Shown: positions 1 through 8,121 of the stretch, piece by piece | Position numbering within the stretch: the first letter of the stretch is position 1 | How the letters are laid out: each line of letters opens with the position of its first letter | DNA from: Lacicoccus halitifaciens | Lineage (GTDB): Bacteria > Bacillota > Bacilli > Staphylococcales > Salinicoccaceae | Direction of reading: 5' to 3' | DNA length: 41,337 nucleotides | Assembly (NCBI RefSeq): GCF_040544485.1 | Contig: NZ_JBDZDV010000010.1 | Coordinates: 1 to 41,337, forward strand | The notes under the pieces: model-generated | Told to the model about the DNA's origin: nothing | What the model saw: the letters and a program-made list of their open reading frames with translations, nothing else | The model's database searches: none | Program-made: the position numbers and the translations under genes

Positions 1-94
1 TCCCTGTATCAATGATGGTGTCCCAACTAACATTGTACTACAGAGCACAGGTGTGGCTCTTTATTCTTATTACACAACTATATGGACATAATCG

Positions 95-370
95 AAAAAC
101 GCCTCCCAGCGACATAAGTCGGCCGCAAAGAAGGAATTTATGTCGAAAAACGCCTCCCAGCGACATAAGTCGGCCGTGATGAGTGAAGTTATGTCACAAA
201 ACGTCTTCCCGTGACATAAGACGGCCGCAAAGAAGGGAGTTATGCCGAAAAACACCTCCCAGCGACATAAGTCGGCCGCAAAGAAGGAAGTTATGCCGAA
301 AAACGCCTCCCAGTGACATAAGTCGGCCGCAAAGAAGGGAGTTATGCCGAAAAACACCTCCCCATGACGC
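95..370. repeat. Array of six 51-bp tandem repeats with inverted arms
   Basis: Six copies with an exact 51-bp period; the C that ends the A-tract falls at 100, 151, 202, 253, 304 and 355. A unit reads: linker AAAAACGCCTCCCAG, arm CGACATAA, about 20 bp containing GGCCGCAAAGAAGG, arm TTATGTCG or TTATGCCG. Neighbouring arms are complementary, so the array can fold as a row of 8-bp hairpins. In the junction between the second and third copies both arms change together (TTATGTCA with TGACATAA), keeping the pairing. The array lies directly 3' of the trp operon terminator. Because 51 is a multiple of three, several frames stay open, but none has a ribosome binding site. Bases 1-94 hold nothing I can assign. 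Confidence 0.9.
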
Positions 371-405
371 AAAAACGGCCGGCAGAGGTACACCCCTGCC
401 GGCCG
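371..405 (-). terminator. Intrinsic terminator of the trp operon
   Basis: On the minus strand a GC-rich 10-bp stem (CGGCCGGCAG with CTGCCGGCCG) is followed directly by TTTTTG. It sits 9 bases after the trpA stop codon and ends the trpDCFBA transcript. Confidence 0.9.
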
Positions 406-414
406 TCATGAAGT

Positions 415-1200
415 TTATTTTACTGCATTGCTTTTTTCAGGGATGAGGTTCTTGATGCCGTCCTCCTCACCCTTGTGCAGCATGTCGACGATCTTGCTGC
501 CGACGATGACGCCGTCACAGTGGCGTCCGAGTGCTTCGGCCATCTCCCGGTTGGAGACGCCGAACCCTGCGCATACGGGCACATCGGCGATGCCCTTGAT
601 TTTCTCAAGCAGCTCGTAAGTATCCTCGCCGAATGATGTGCGGCCGCCGGTCGTCCCCTTTACCGTGACCGCGTACAAAAAGCCTTCCGCTCCTTCAGCA
701 AGTTCACGGATCCGCTCCTCATCACTGGTCAGTGTGACGAGCCTGACGAGTGCGATATCATTATCGCGCAGATGCGTGCTGACTTCGCCTTCCTCCTCGA
801 ACGGCACATCCGGGAGTATCACGCCTGAGACTCCGGATTTGCGGGCATCTTCTGCGAATGCCTGATAGCCGATGTTCAGGACCGGGTTGATGTAAGTCAT
901 CAGCACGATCGGCACGTTGATATCATCTTTGATCTTTTTCAGCTCGTCCAGAATCTTCTGGAGCGAGACGCCTGCATCCAGTGCGCGGATCCCCGCCTGC
1001 TGGATCACCGGGCCGTCAGCGACCGGATCCGAGAACGGGATGCCGAGTTCGATGATATCCACCCCGGCTTCTTCAAGTTCCTTTATCTGGTCTTTCAGAT
1101 TATCGAGCCCGCCGTCGCCTGCCATGATGTATGAAATAAACGCCTTGTCTCCGGTTTCCTTCAACTTCTCAAAAACTTGATCAATTTTTGTTTTACTCAT
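415..1200 (-). CDS. trpA: Tryptophan synthase alpha chain
   Basis: TrpA cleaves indole-3-glycerol phosphate to indole and glyceraldehyde 3-phosphate and passes indole to TrpB. About 261 residues, the usual family length. The catalytic region is visible: ELGIPFSDPVADGP holds the paired acids Glu and Asp of the TIM-barrel active site, and the phosphate-binding loop GFGVSN lies near the C terminus. The ATG at 1200 was chosen because AAGGGG lies 8 bases upstream; a GTG at 1209 would have no spacing for a binding site. The start overlaps the trpB stop by 8 bases, so translation is probably coupled. Last gene of the operon. Confidence 0.97.
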   Translation of the reverse strand: MSKTKIDQVFEKLKETGDKAFISYIMAGDGGLDNLKDQIKELEEAGVDIIELGIPFSDPVADGPVIQQAGIRALDAGVSLQKILDELKKIKDDINVPIVLMTYINPVLNIGYQAFAEDARKSGVSGVILPDVPFEEEGEVSTHLRDNDIALVRLVTLTSDEERIRELAEGAEGFLYAVTVKGTTGGRTSFGEDTYELLEKIKGIADVPVCAGFGVSNREMAEALGRHCDGVIVGSKIVDMLHKGEEDGIKNLIPEKSNAVK

Positions 1201-2401
1201 TCTCTCCACCCCTTAACAGACGTTTGACTTCGCTGACATCCTTGTCGCCGCGGCCCGACAGGCAGATGACGACGACCTCATCGGAACTCTTGCCTTTGGC
1301 AACCTCGATGGCTTCCGCCACGGCATGGGCGCTCTCAAGCGCCGGTATGATGCCTTCTTTCCGGCTCAGCAGCTCAAAGGCTGCGAGTGCTTCCATATCG
1401 TTCCGGGAGACGTAATTCACCCGGCCGGTCGTATGGAGGTGGCTGTGTTCCGGTCCGATGCCCGGATAATCCAGCCCGGCCGATACGGAGTACGCCTCCT
1501 CGATCTGCCCGGCTTCATCCTGCAGCAGATGCATCTTCGCACCGTGCAGCACACCCACACGGCCCTTTGAGATCGATGCTGCATACTCATCCGTGTCGAG
1601 CCCTTTGCCTGCGGACTCAACGCCGATCAGTTCGACGCCCTCGTCCTCGATGAAAGGATAGAACATGCCCATCGCGTTGCTGCCGCCGCCGATGCATGCA
1701 ACGATGCTGTCCGGCAGCCTGCCTTCCTTCTCCATGATCTGTTCCCTCGTCTCGCTGCCGATCACGCTCTGGAAGTCACGAACGATCTGCGGGAACGGGT
1801 GCGGCCCGAGCACGGAACCGAGGATGTAGTGCGTATCATCCACATTTGCAACCCAGTGGCGGAGCGTTGCATTGACCGCATCCTTCAATGTGCCGCGTCC
1901 TGCATCGACGCTGACGACTTCAGCACCGAGCAGTTCCATCCTGAAGACGTTCAGCTCCTGGCGCCTGACATCCTCCTTGCCCATGAAGATCGTGCACTCA
2001 AGGCCGAGGTTGGCACAGATTGTCGCCGTTGCGACGCCGTGCTGTCCGGCACCGGTTTCTGCGATGATTTTCTTTTTGCCCATGCGTTTGGCGAGCAGCC
2101 CCTGGCCGACCGTGTTGTTGATCTTATGCGCGCCGGTGTGGTTCAGATCTTCCCGCTTCAGATAGATCTTCGCACCGCCGATATGACCGCTTAAATTTTT
2201 TGCATAATAAAGCGGTGTCTCCCGTCCGACGAATTCCGTCAAATATTCATCGAGCTCATTCAGGAACGCTTCATCCTGGAGGGCTTTATTGTACTCCGCC
2301 TCCAGCTCATTCAATGCACCGATCAACGTTTCAGGCACATACCTGCCTCCGAACTCGCCGTACTTGCCTTTGCTGTCCGGAAATTCATATGATAATACCA
2401 T
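1193..2401 (-). CDS. trpB: Tryptophan synthase beta chain
   Basis: TrpB condenses indole with serine to give tryptophan, using pyridoxal phosphate. 402 residues, typical for TrpB1. The PLP lysine lies in HTGAHKINN, the phosphate cup in CIGGGSNAMG, and the start GKYGEFGGRYVPETL is a TrpB hallmark. The ATG abuts the trpF stop codon; the binding site AGAGGTG is inside the trpF end. Found in the classical order before trpA, forming the alpha2-beta2 complex. Confidence 0.98.
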   Translation of the reverse strand: MVLSYEFPDSKGKYGEFGGRYVPETLIGALNELEAEYNKALQDEAFLNELDEYLTEFVGRETPLYYAKNLSGHIGGAKIYLKREDLNHTGAHKINNTVGQGLLAKRMGKKKIIAETGAGQHGVATATICANLGLECTIFMGKEDVRRQELNVFRMELLGAEVVSVDAGRGTLKDAVNATLRHWVANVDDTHYILGSVLGPHPFPQIVRDFQSVIGSETREQIMEKEGRLPDSIVACIGGGSNAMGMFYPFIEDEGVELIGVESAGKGLDTDEYAASISKGRVGVLHGAKMHLLQDEAGQIEEAYSVSAGLDYPGIGPEHSHLHTTGRVNYVSRNDMEALAAFELLSRKEGIIPALESAHAVAEAIEVAKGKSSDEVVVICLSGRGDKDVSEVKRLLRGGENE

Positions 2402-3013
2402 CTATGACACCTCTTTAACATTTTTTATGAAGCTGCTGACCTTTTCCGGGTCTTTTATGCCGTCCGATTCCACACCGCTTGAAACATCCACGAGGGACGG
2501 TTCGAACACCGAGATCGCCTCCCCGACGTTTTCAGGTTTCAGTCCGCCTGCAAGCGCAAAGCGCGCCCTGTCGAGGCCCTCCTGGTCGAACGCTTCCCAG
2601 TCGAAACTGGAACCCGAACCGCCGTAGTATTCCTTCCTTGGACTGTCGACCAGGATGAACTCCGCCGGATAGGCGAATTTCTCTTTATTCGTGAATTCGG
2701 AATTGCTCGGGAACGCCTTGATCGCATGTCCCTTGAAGTTTTCCACGAAGCCCGGGGTCTCATCCCCGTGGAACTGTATGTAGTCGAGTCCCTTTTCCAG
2801 CGCCCCGCGTGCCTCCTCCATGGACGGATTGACGAACACCCCGACGGTTTTTACGCCCTTTTTATCAAGGCTGTCTAATATCCGCCCCACTTCATCAATC
2901 GTGACCTGCCTCTTGCTCGGTGCAAGGACGAATCCGATGAAGTCCGCCCCCGCATCGACGGCGTACTGTGCATCTTCAAGCGTCTGCATCCCGCAAATCT
3001 TCACCTTCGTCAT
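2402..3013 (-). CDS. trpF: Phosphoribosylanthranilate isomerase
   Basis: TrpF performs the Amadori rearrangement of phosphoribosyl-anthranilate to CdRP, the step before TrpC. 203 residues in one TIM barrel. The start TKVKICGM contains the catalytic cysteine, and DVSSGVE carries the catalytic aspartate and the phosphate site. The start overlaps the trpC stop by 4 bases (ATGA). It is a separate gene, not fused to trpC as in enterobacteria. Confidence 0.97.
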   Translation of the reverse strand: MTKVKICGMQTLEDAQYAVDAGADFIGFVLAPSKRQVTIDEVGRILDSLDKKGVKTVGVFVNPSMEEARGALEKGLDYIQFHGDETPGFVENFKGHAIKAFPSNSEFTNKEKFAYPAEFILVDSPRKEYYGGSGSSFDWEAFDQEGLDRARFALAGGLKPENVGEAISVFEPSLVDVSSGVESDGIKDPEKVSSFIKNVKEVS

Positions 3014-3774
3014 ATTTCCACCTTCAATTCCTTAATGATCTCCACCGGATGCTTCGCACGCATCAGCGTCTCGCCGACAAGCAGGCACCGGGCTTTCCCG
3101 TCGGCCATCTTCTGTGCATCCGCGCGGGTCTCCATGCCGCTTTCCGCGACGAATAAAATATCCTCATCATAATACTTATCGATCAAATTCACAGTGTTGT
3201 CGAGATCCACAAGGAACGTCTTAAGGTCGCGGTTGTTGATGCCGATGATTTCAGGATCGATTTTCAACGCCCGCTTCATCTCTTCTTCATCATGCACTTC
3301 CACGATCACTTCCATCCCGAGGTCCCGCGCCGTCTTGTGAAAACGTGCAAGCGTCTCATCATCCAGTATCGTCACGATAAGCAGGATGATGTCCGCGCCG
3401 TGGTTGTATGCGTCCACGATCTGCCGTTCATCGATGATGAAGTCCTTGTTCAGTATCGGCACATCGACCACCTGCCGCACATCGGCAAGATCACTCATCG
3501 ACCCTTTGAAGAAGTCGCTTTCGGTCAGCACGCTGATTGCGTTCGTACCGCCCTCGACATACAGCCCCGCCTGATCCACCGGCGCAAGATCCGTATTGAT
3601 GTCACCCTTGGACGGCGATGCCCTTTTTATTTCGCTGATGATGCCGAGTTCATCCTCCGCCTCCACCCTTGCTTTGAAAGCTACGGGCTTCCTTCCGGAA
3701 GTCTGCTCCACAGTTTCCGGATACTCCTTCAATCTCTCTCTTTTCGCTTCCACAATCTTATCCAGTATAGTCAT
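3010..3774 (-). CDS. trpC: Indole-3-glycerol phosphate synthase
   Basis: TrpC closes the indole ring, converting CdRP to indole-3-glycerol phosphate with loss of CO2. 254 residues, as expected for a monofunctional IGPS. The IGPS signature EIKRASPSKGDI with the catalytic lysine is present, together with LNKDFIID and GINNRDLKTF. It overlaps trpD by 4 bases upstream and trpF by 4 bases downstream, typical of tight translational coupling. Confidence 0.98.
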   Translation of the reverse strand: MTILDKIVEAKRERLKEYPETVEQTSGRKPVAFKARVEAEDELGIISEIKRASPSKGDINTDLAPVDQAGLYVEGGTNAISVLTESDFFKGSMSDLADVRQVVDVPILNKDFIIDERQIVDAYNHGADIILLIVTILDDETLARFHKTARDLGMEVIVEVHDEEEMKRALKIDPEIIGINNRDLKTFLVDLDNTVNLIDKYYDEDILFVAESGMETRADAQKMADGKARCLLVGETLMRAKHPVEIIKELKVEI

Positions 3775-4832
3775 TTGACACCCTCATTTGTATATTTGAT
3801 CAATTCCTGAAGCTTTTCATTCGCACTGCCCGAGTCGATGCTCTCCTTCGCCTTTTCGATGCCTGCCTTGATGGACTCCGCTTTTTCAGCCGTGAAGATG
3901 GCGATGCCTGCATTCAAAAGCACCGTGTCCCTCTGTGCAGCCGTCGCATCACCCTTCAGGACATCGAGCAGTATCTGTTTGTTCACATGCCCGTCGCCGC
4001 CCCTCAGTTCTTCCATATCATACTCAGGCAGGCCGACATCTGAAGGCTTCAAGATATGCGTCCGCACTTCGCCGTCTTTCAGTATCGCAATCCTGTTTTC
4101 CCCGGCGAGGTTCGCCTCATCCATCGAATGTGCGCCGTTGACGACGACTGCGCGCTTCCTGCCGAGTGACTTCAGCACATGTGCCATCGTCTCGACCTGG
4201 TCCCGCTTATAGATGCCGAGGTACTGATAGTCCAGATCCACCGGATTGATCAGCGGCCCGATCATGTTGAAGACCGTCGGCACCTTCAGATCATTCCTCA
4301 CCTTCATGATCTGCTTAATCTTCGGATGCACGAACGGGGCGAATAAAAATGCGATGCCCGTCGCATCAAGCTGTACCGCGACTTTTCCCGGGAAATAATC
4401 GAGCTTCAGACCGAGGGCCGACAATACATCCGAACTGCCTGTCAGGCTCGTAATACTCTTATTGCCATGCTTTGCGATCTTCACGCCTGCGCCCGCGATG
4501 ACGAATGCGGAAGTCGTCGAGATATTGAAGCTGTTCGAACCGTCGCCGCCGGTGCCGCAGTTGTCGATGACGCCCGGCACATGGTGCGGCAGCTTCGTCG
4601 CGTGGTCTTTCAAGACCGTGACCAATGCGGTGATCTCCCCGACCGTCTCACCCTTCTCCTTCAATCCCATCAGGAGGGACGCAATTTCGCTGTCTGAAGC
4701 CCGGCCTTCCAGCACTGCATCAAAGGCATCATACATCTCATCGAACGTCAGATCTTCCTTGCGTGATAACTTTAAAATATATGGGTAAACCGAAATCGTC
4801 TCATTAGTGATGTGTACAGCTGATTGTGTCAT
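3771..4832 (-). CDS. trpD: Anthranilate phosphoribosyltransferase
   Basis: TrpD joins anthranilate with PRPP. 353 residues; the PRPP-binding glycine loop GTGGDGSNSFNIST and the KHGNKS motif are both visible. The ATG at 4832 is preceded by GGAGG (4841-4845) at good spacing; an upstream ATG at 4847 would place the binding site inside the gene. It is the first gene of the operon: trpE and trpG, which precede trpD in S. aureus and most Firmicutes, are missing here, and the T-box leader runs straight into this gene. Anthranilate must therefore come from genes elsewhere. Confidence 0.97.
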   Translation of the reverse strand: MTQSAVHITNETISVYPYILKLSRKEDLTFDEMYDAFDAVLEGRASDSEIASLLMGLKEKGETVGEITALVTVLKDHATKLPHHVPGVIDNCGTGGDGSNSFNISTTSAFVIAGAGVKIAKHGNKSITSLTGSSDVLSALGLKLDYFPGKVAVQLDATGIAFLFAPFVHPKIKQIMKVRNDLKVPTVFNMIGPLINPVDLDYQYLGIYKRDQVETMAHVLKSLGRKRAVVVNGAHSMDEANLAGENRIAILKDGEVRTHILKPSDVGLPEYDMEELRGGDGHVNKQILLDVLKGDATAAQRDTVLLNAGIAIFTAEKAESIKAGIEKAKESIDSGSANEKLQELIKYTNEGVK

Positions 4833-4862
4833 TATAAAAACCTCCATTTGTTATTTTTGAAT

Positions 4863-5080
4863 AAAAAAAGCCCCCACCGGTCATATGACCAATGGAGGAC
4901 GGGTTACCGCGGTGCCACCTCTGTTAAGCATTGTGCTTCTCTCGATGTCTGTAACGTCGACAAAACGCGATATCGTCCATCAGGCCCATTCCACCAATAC
5001 CGCCGGACACCCTCTCACCACCGGGCATCTCTCTGTCGCAGACGATACTGGTATACTTACTCTGATCAATATCTGTTATT
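4863..5080 (-). promoter_or_regulatory. Second Trp T-box leader (proximal)
   Basis: Reading the minus strand: an AGTA-type element (CAGAGTAAG), the distal stem I features (ACAGAGAGATGCCCGGTGG), a probable specifier TGG at 4986-4988 in the context AATGGG, and the T-box core AGGTGGCACCGCGG at 4907-4920. A 12-bp terminator stem (4871-4882 with 4887-4898, loop ATAT) ends in TTTTTTT. Uncharged tRNA-Trp would stabilise the antiterminator and let transcription enter trpD. Confidence 0.88.
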
Positions 5081-5088
5081 AAATTATT

Positions 5089-5350
5089 AAAAAAGGCTCC
5101 CCGAATCCTGTACGAAAAAGGACGGGGAGCCGTGGTGCCACCTTAATTGACTGCGTACTGCAGTCCACTTTATATGCAGCATAATGAATTATGCCGAAAT
5201 CCCTGTTAACGCTGGTCAGACGCCGGTATAAACCGGTTCATATCGGAAGTCCATTCACAAATTCACTGCACCGGTTCACACCGACCACCGGCTCTCTGAA
5301 ACAGGAAAACCTGCTACTCTTCTCCCAAAAATCATTTATTTTTACTGTTG
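5089..5350 (-). promoter_or_regulatory. First Trp T-box leader (distal)
   Basis: A complete T-box element lies upstream of the second one on the same transcript. Minus-strand features: GAAGAGTAGCAGG (AGTA box), CAGAGAGCCGGTGG (stem I loops), specifier TGG at 5251-5253 in AATGGAC with the expected purine after the codon, and the core AAGGTGGCACCACGG at about 5130-5144. Its terminator is GGCTCCCCG (5123-5131) with CGGGGAGCC (5095-5103) followed by TTTTTT. Both specifiers read Trp, so the operon is gated twice by the same signal. Confidence 0.9.
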
Positions 5351-5356
5351 CAAACC

Positions 5357-5385
5357 ATCTTAAAACAAATTTCTGATAATTGCAA
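5357..5385 (-). promoter_or_regulatory. trp operon promoter
   Basis: Minus strand -35 TTGCAA (5380-5385), 17-bp spacer, -10 TAAGAT (5357-5362). The -35 starts only 16 bases after the glutamate dehydrogenase stop codon, and I see no terminator between them. Confidence 0.7.
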
Positions 5386-5400
5386 GTATAAAATTTATTT

Positions 5401-6645
5401 TTATGCCCAGTTGCGGTATCTGATGGCTTCCGCCGTCTTCCTGATGCCCACCACATAAGCCGCAAGACGCATGTCGACCTGCCTTGCTTCATGGAAGTCA
5501 TAAATTTCATCGAAGGACTTGCTCATCTTTTCCTCAAGCAGTTCCTGGATCTCATCATCTTCCCAATAGTAGCCGGTCTTGTTCTGCACCCATTCGAAAT
5601 AGGATACGGTGACGCCGCCCGCTGATGCGAGCACATCCGGCACAAGCAGTTTGCCGCGCTCGGTCAGGATCTCCGTCGCCTCTTCCGTCGTCGGGCCGTT
5701 TGCCGCCTCGACGATGATATCGGCTTTGATGTTGTGGACATTGTCCACCGTGATCTGATTCGCAATTGCTGCGGGGATCAGGATATCGCATTCGCTCTCG
5801 AGCAGTTCCTCGTTCGTCAGGACCTCCACGCCGATCGCTTCGGCATCGATGCCTTTATCCTTGTTTTCGATGATATAGTCGATATCGATGCCGTCCTCAT
5901 GGTAAAGTGCACGGGTCGATCTTGAAATGCCGACGATCTTCGCACCTGCATCAAAGAGGATCTTCGAAATGAAGCTGCCCGCGTTGCCGAAGCCCTGGAC
6001 CACGACACGCGCATCTTCCATTTTGATGTTCCTTTTTTCAAGTGCTTTTTTCACGCAGATCACGGCACCCATGGCGGTTGCAGTATTCCTGCCTTTTGAA
6101 CCGCCGAGCGCAAGAGGTTTCCCTGTGATGAACTCAAGAGGGTTGTCATTGTGCTTCATGCTGTACTCATCGAGCATCCATGACATGACCTGTGCGTTCG
6201 TGTACACATCCGGTGCAGGGATGTCCTTAAGCGGTCCGACGAACTGTGAAATCGCCCTGATGTAGCCGCGTGCGATGCCTTCGATCTCCCTCTGGCTCAG
6301 TTCCTTCGGGTTGCAGATCACGCCGCCTTTACCGCCGCCGTATGGCAGGTTGACGATGCCCGCTTTCAAAGTCATCCACATGGAAAGTGCAATCACTTCA
6401 TCACGGTCGACATCCGGGTGGAATCTGATTCCGCCCTTCGTCGGACCCGCTGCATCGCTGTGCTGGGCACGGTAGCCTGTGAAGACCTGCACCGAACCGT
6501 CGTCCATGCGCACCGGTATGCGAACAGTCAGCACCCTGGACGGTTCCTTGATGAGCTCATACATGCCTTCATCGTAACCAAGCATGTCCAATGCTTTATG
6601 TAACACTTTCTGTGTTGATTGTATAAGATTAGAAGTTTCAGCCAT
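5401..6645 (-). CDS. Glutamate dehydrogenase, variant cofactor turn (possibly NADP-dependent)
   Basis: Hexameric-type glutamate dehydrogenase of 414 residues interconverting glutamate with 2-oxoglutarate and ammonia. Catalytic Lys106 in PYGGGKGG, catalytic Asp146 in PAPDV, and the dinucleotide loop GFGNAG (218-223) are intact. At the end of the next beta strand it reads SRSTR (241-245), whereas the neighbouring paralogue, aligned without gaps, reads SDANG. The Asp at this place contacts the adenosine ribose in NAD enzymes; Arg here would suit the 2'-phosphate of NADP (inference). Residues 262-272 also diverge. ATG at 6645 chosen for AGGGGG about 9 bases upstream. It has its own promoter and a CodY-like box, pointing to a nitrogen-assimilating role. 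Confidence 0.95.
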   Translation of the reverse strand: MAETSNLIQSTQKVLHKALDMLGYDEGMYELIKEPSRVLTVRIPVRMDDGSVQVFTGYRAQHSDAAGPTKGGIRFHPDVDRDEVIALSMWMTLKAGIVNLPYGGGKGGVICNPKELSQREIEGIARGYIRAISQFVGPLKDIPAPDVYTNAQVMSWMLDEYSMKHNDNPLEFITGKPLALGGSKGRNTATAMGAVICVKKALEKRNIKMEDARVVVQGFGNAGSFISKILFDAGAKIVGISRSTRALYHEDGIDIDYIIENKDKGIDAEAIGVEVLTNEELLESECDILIPAAIANQITVDNVHNIKADIIVEAANGPTTEEATEILTERGKLLVPDVLASAGGVTVSYFEWVQNKTGYYWEDDEIQELLEEKMSKSFDEIYDFHEARQVDMRLAAYVVGIRKTAEAIRYRNWA

Positions 6646-6695
6646 TAGAGAAATCCCCCTGCTTTTTTGTGAATAAACATACATATTAGACTATA

Positions 6696-6724
6696 ATATT
6701 ACTATACCATTCATTACTTTTCAA
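6696..6724 (-). promoter_or_regulatory. Promoter of the first glutamate dehydrogenase
   Basis: Minus strand -35 TTGAAA (6719-6724), 17-bp spacer, -10 TAATAT (6696-6701), giving a leader of about 45 bases before the start codon. Confidence 0.65.
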
Positions 6725-6735
6725 TATATTTATTG

Positions 6736-6750
6736 TATTTTCTAAAAATT
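6736..6750 (-). promoter_or_regulatory. CodY-like box
   Basis: AATTTTTAGAAAATA on the minus strand matches the CodY consensus AATTTTCWGAAAATT at 13 of 15 positions. It lies 11 bases upstream of the -35 of the first glutamate dehydrogenase. CodY senses branched-chain amino acids and GTP; a site upstream of the promoter could serve either repression or activation. Confidence 0.45.
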
Positions 6751-6758
6751 GTCATGAT

Positions 6759-6790
6759 AAAAAGCCGGGAAGTGCATCTCCCCGGCTTTT
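6759..6790 (-). terminator. Terminator of the second glutamate dehydrogenase
   Basis: AAAAGCCGGG and CCCGGCTTTT form a strong stem 8 bases beyond the stop codon, with T residues on the outgoing minus strand. It insulates the two glutamate dehydrogenase genes from each other. Confidence 0.88.
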
Positions 6791-6797
6791 CCTCTGT

Positions 6798-8042
6798 TTA
6801 CGCCCAGCCTCTGTACCTTGCAGCTTCGGCCGTACGCTTAAGACCGACGATATATGCAGCAAGGCGCATATCGATGTGGCGCTTATCATGCAGATCATAA
6901 ATTTCATTGAACGCTTTTTTAAGTTTGATTTCGAGCTTTTCGTTGACTTCGTCCTCGTCCCAGTAATATCCCTGGTTGTTCTGGACCCACTCGAAGTATG
7001 ACACGGTCACGCCGCCCGCTGATGCGAGCACATCCGGCACAAGCAGCTTGCCCGCTTCATGCAGTATGGCTGTCGCACCTTTCGTCGTCGGCCCGTTTGC
7101 CGCTTCACAGATGATGTCCGCCTTGATGTTGTGGGCGTTGTCTTCGGTGATCTGGTTTTCGATCGCCGCCGGAATGAGTACGTCGCAATCGAGTTCGAGC
7201 AGTTCTTCGTTCGTGATGATATCATCGAACAGGTTCGTCACCATGCCGAAGCTGTCACGGCGGTCAAGCAGATAGTCGATATCCAGGCCGTCCGGATCAT
7301 GCAGTGCACCGTTGGCATCGGAGATGCCGACGATCTTCGCACCGTAATCGTACAGGATCTTCGACAGGAAGCTGCCTGCGTTGCCGAATCCCTGGATCAC
7401 TATTCTTACATCTTCAAAAGTCTTACCACGCTTTTCAAGCGCGTATCCGAGGCACAGCACGACACCCATCGCTGTTGCACGGTCACGGCCCTGTGAGCCG
7501 CCGAGCACGATCGGCTTACCGGTGATGAAGCCCGGGGAGTTGAATGCATCAAGCATGCTGTACTCATCCATCATCCATGCCATGATCTGCGAGTTCGTGA
7601 ATACATCCGGTGCCGGAATATCCTTGGCCGGTCCGACGAACTGGGAGATTGCACGCACGTATCCGCGTGAGAGGCGTTCAACCTCTTCGATGCTCATCTC
7701 ACGCGGGTCGCAGATGATCCCGCCCTTACCGCCGCCGTATGGCAGGTCCACGATTCCCGCCTTCAAAGTCATCCACATCGACAGTGCGACGACTTCCTCC
7801 TCGGTGACGTTCGGGTGGAACCTGACGCCGCCTTTGGTCGGCCCGACCGCATCATTATGCTGGGCACGGAAACCCGTGAACACTTTGACTGAACCGTCAT
7901 CCATGCGCACCGGTATGCGTACCCTGAGAACCCTCAAAGGTTCCTTGATCAAATCATACATGCCTTCATCGAAGCCGAGTTTCTCCAGCGCTTCAGCGAT
8001 GATGGCCTGTGTGGAAGTAACTAAATTCCTATTCTCTGACAT
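6798..8042 (-). CDS. gudB: NAD-specific glutamate dehydrogenase (GudB/RocG type)
   Basis: Catabolic glutamate dehydrogenase, 414 residues, close to S. aureus GudB along its whole length including the block LDIDYLLDRRDSFG. Lys106 (PYGGGKGG), Asp146 (PAPDV) and GFGNAG (218-223) are present; Asp242 in SDANG is the expected NAD-type residue. By hand alignment it shares about 178 of the first 260 residues with the adjacent paralogue. It lies 79 bases downstream of rocD; a TATAAT at 8080-8085 suggests its own promoter, but no clear -35 was found. Together with RocD it feeds ornithine and arginine carbon into 2-oxoglutarate. Confidence 0.95.
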   Translation of the reverse strand: MSENRNLVTSTQAIIAEALEKLGFDEGMYDLIKEPLRVLRVRIPVRMDDGSVKVFTGFRAQHNDAVGPTKGGVRFHPNVTEEEVVALSMWMTLKAGIVDLPYGGGKGGIICDPREMSIEEVERLSRGYVRAISQFVGPAKDIPAPDVFTNSQIMAWMMDEYSMLDAFNSPGFITGKPIVLGGSQGRDRATAMGVVLCLGYALEKRGKTFEDVRIVIQGFGNAGSFLSKILYDYGAKIVGISDANGALHDPDGLDIDYLLDRRDSFGMVTNLFDDIITNEELLELDCDVLIPAAIENQITEDNAHNIKADIICEAANGPTTKGATAILHEAGKLLVPDVLASAGGVTVSYFEWVQNNQGYYWDEDEVNEKLEIKLKKAFNEIYDLHDKRHIDMRLAAYIVGLKRTAEAARYRGWA

Positions 8043-8121
8043 TAATATCCGCCTCTTTTATGAAACTGTTTTCACTGTTATTATACCCTCTATTGTATCA
8101 TACTGGGCGCTTTTGAAAAGG

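Noticed and set aside
1..94. Possible end of a mobile element at the window edge
   Set aside because: No terminal inverted repeat, transposase fragment or target duplication can be seen in these bases.
95..370. CRISPR array
   Set aside because: The whole 51-bp unit is repeated; there are no unique spacers and no cas genes.
70..446. Overlapping repetitive ORFs on both strands (17-residue repeats such as FFGITSFFAADLC)
   Set aside because: They exist because a 51-bp repeat keeps frames open. They have no ribosome binding site, begin or end inside the trp terminator or trpA, and show no family resemblance.
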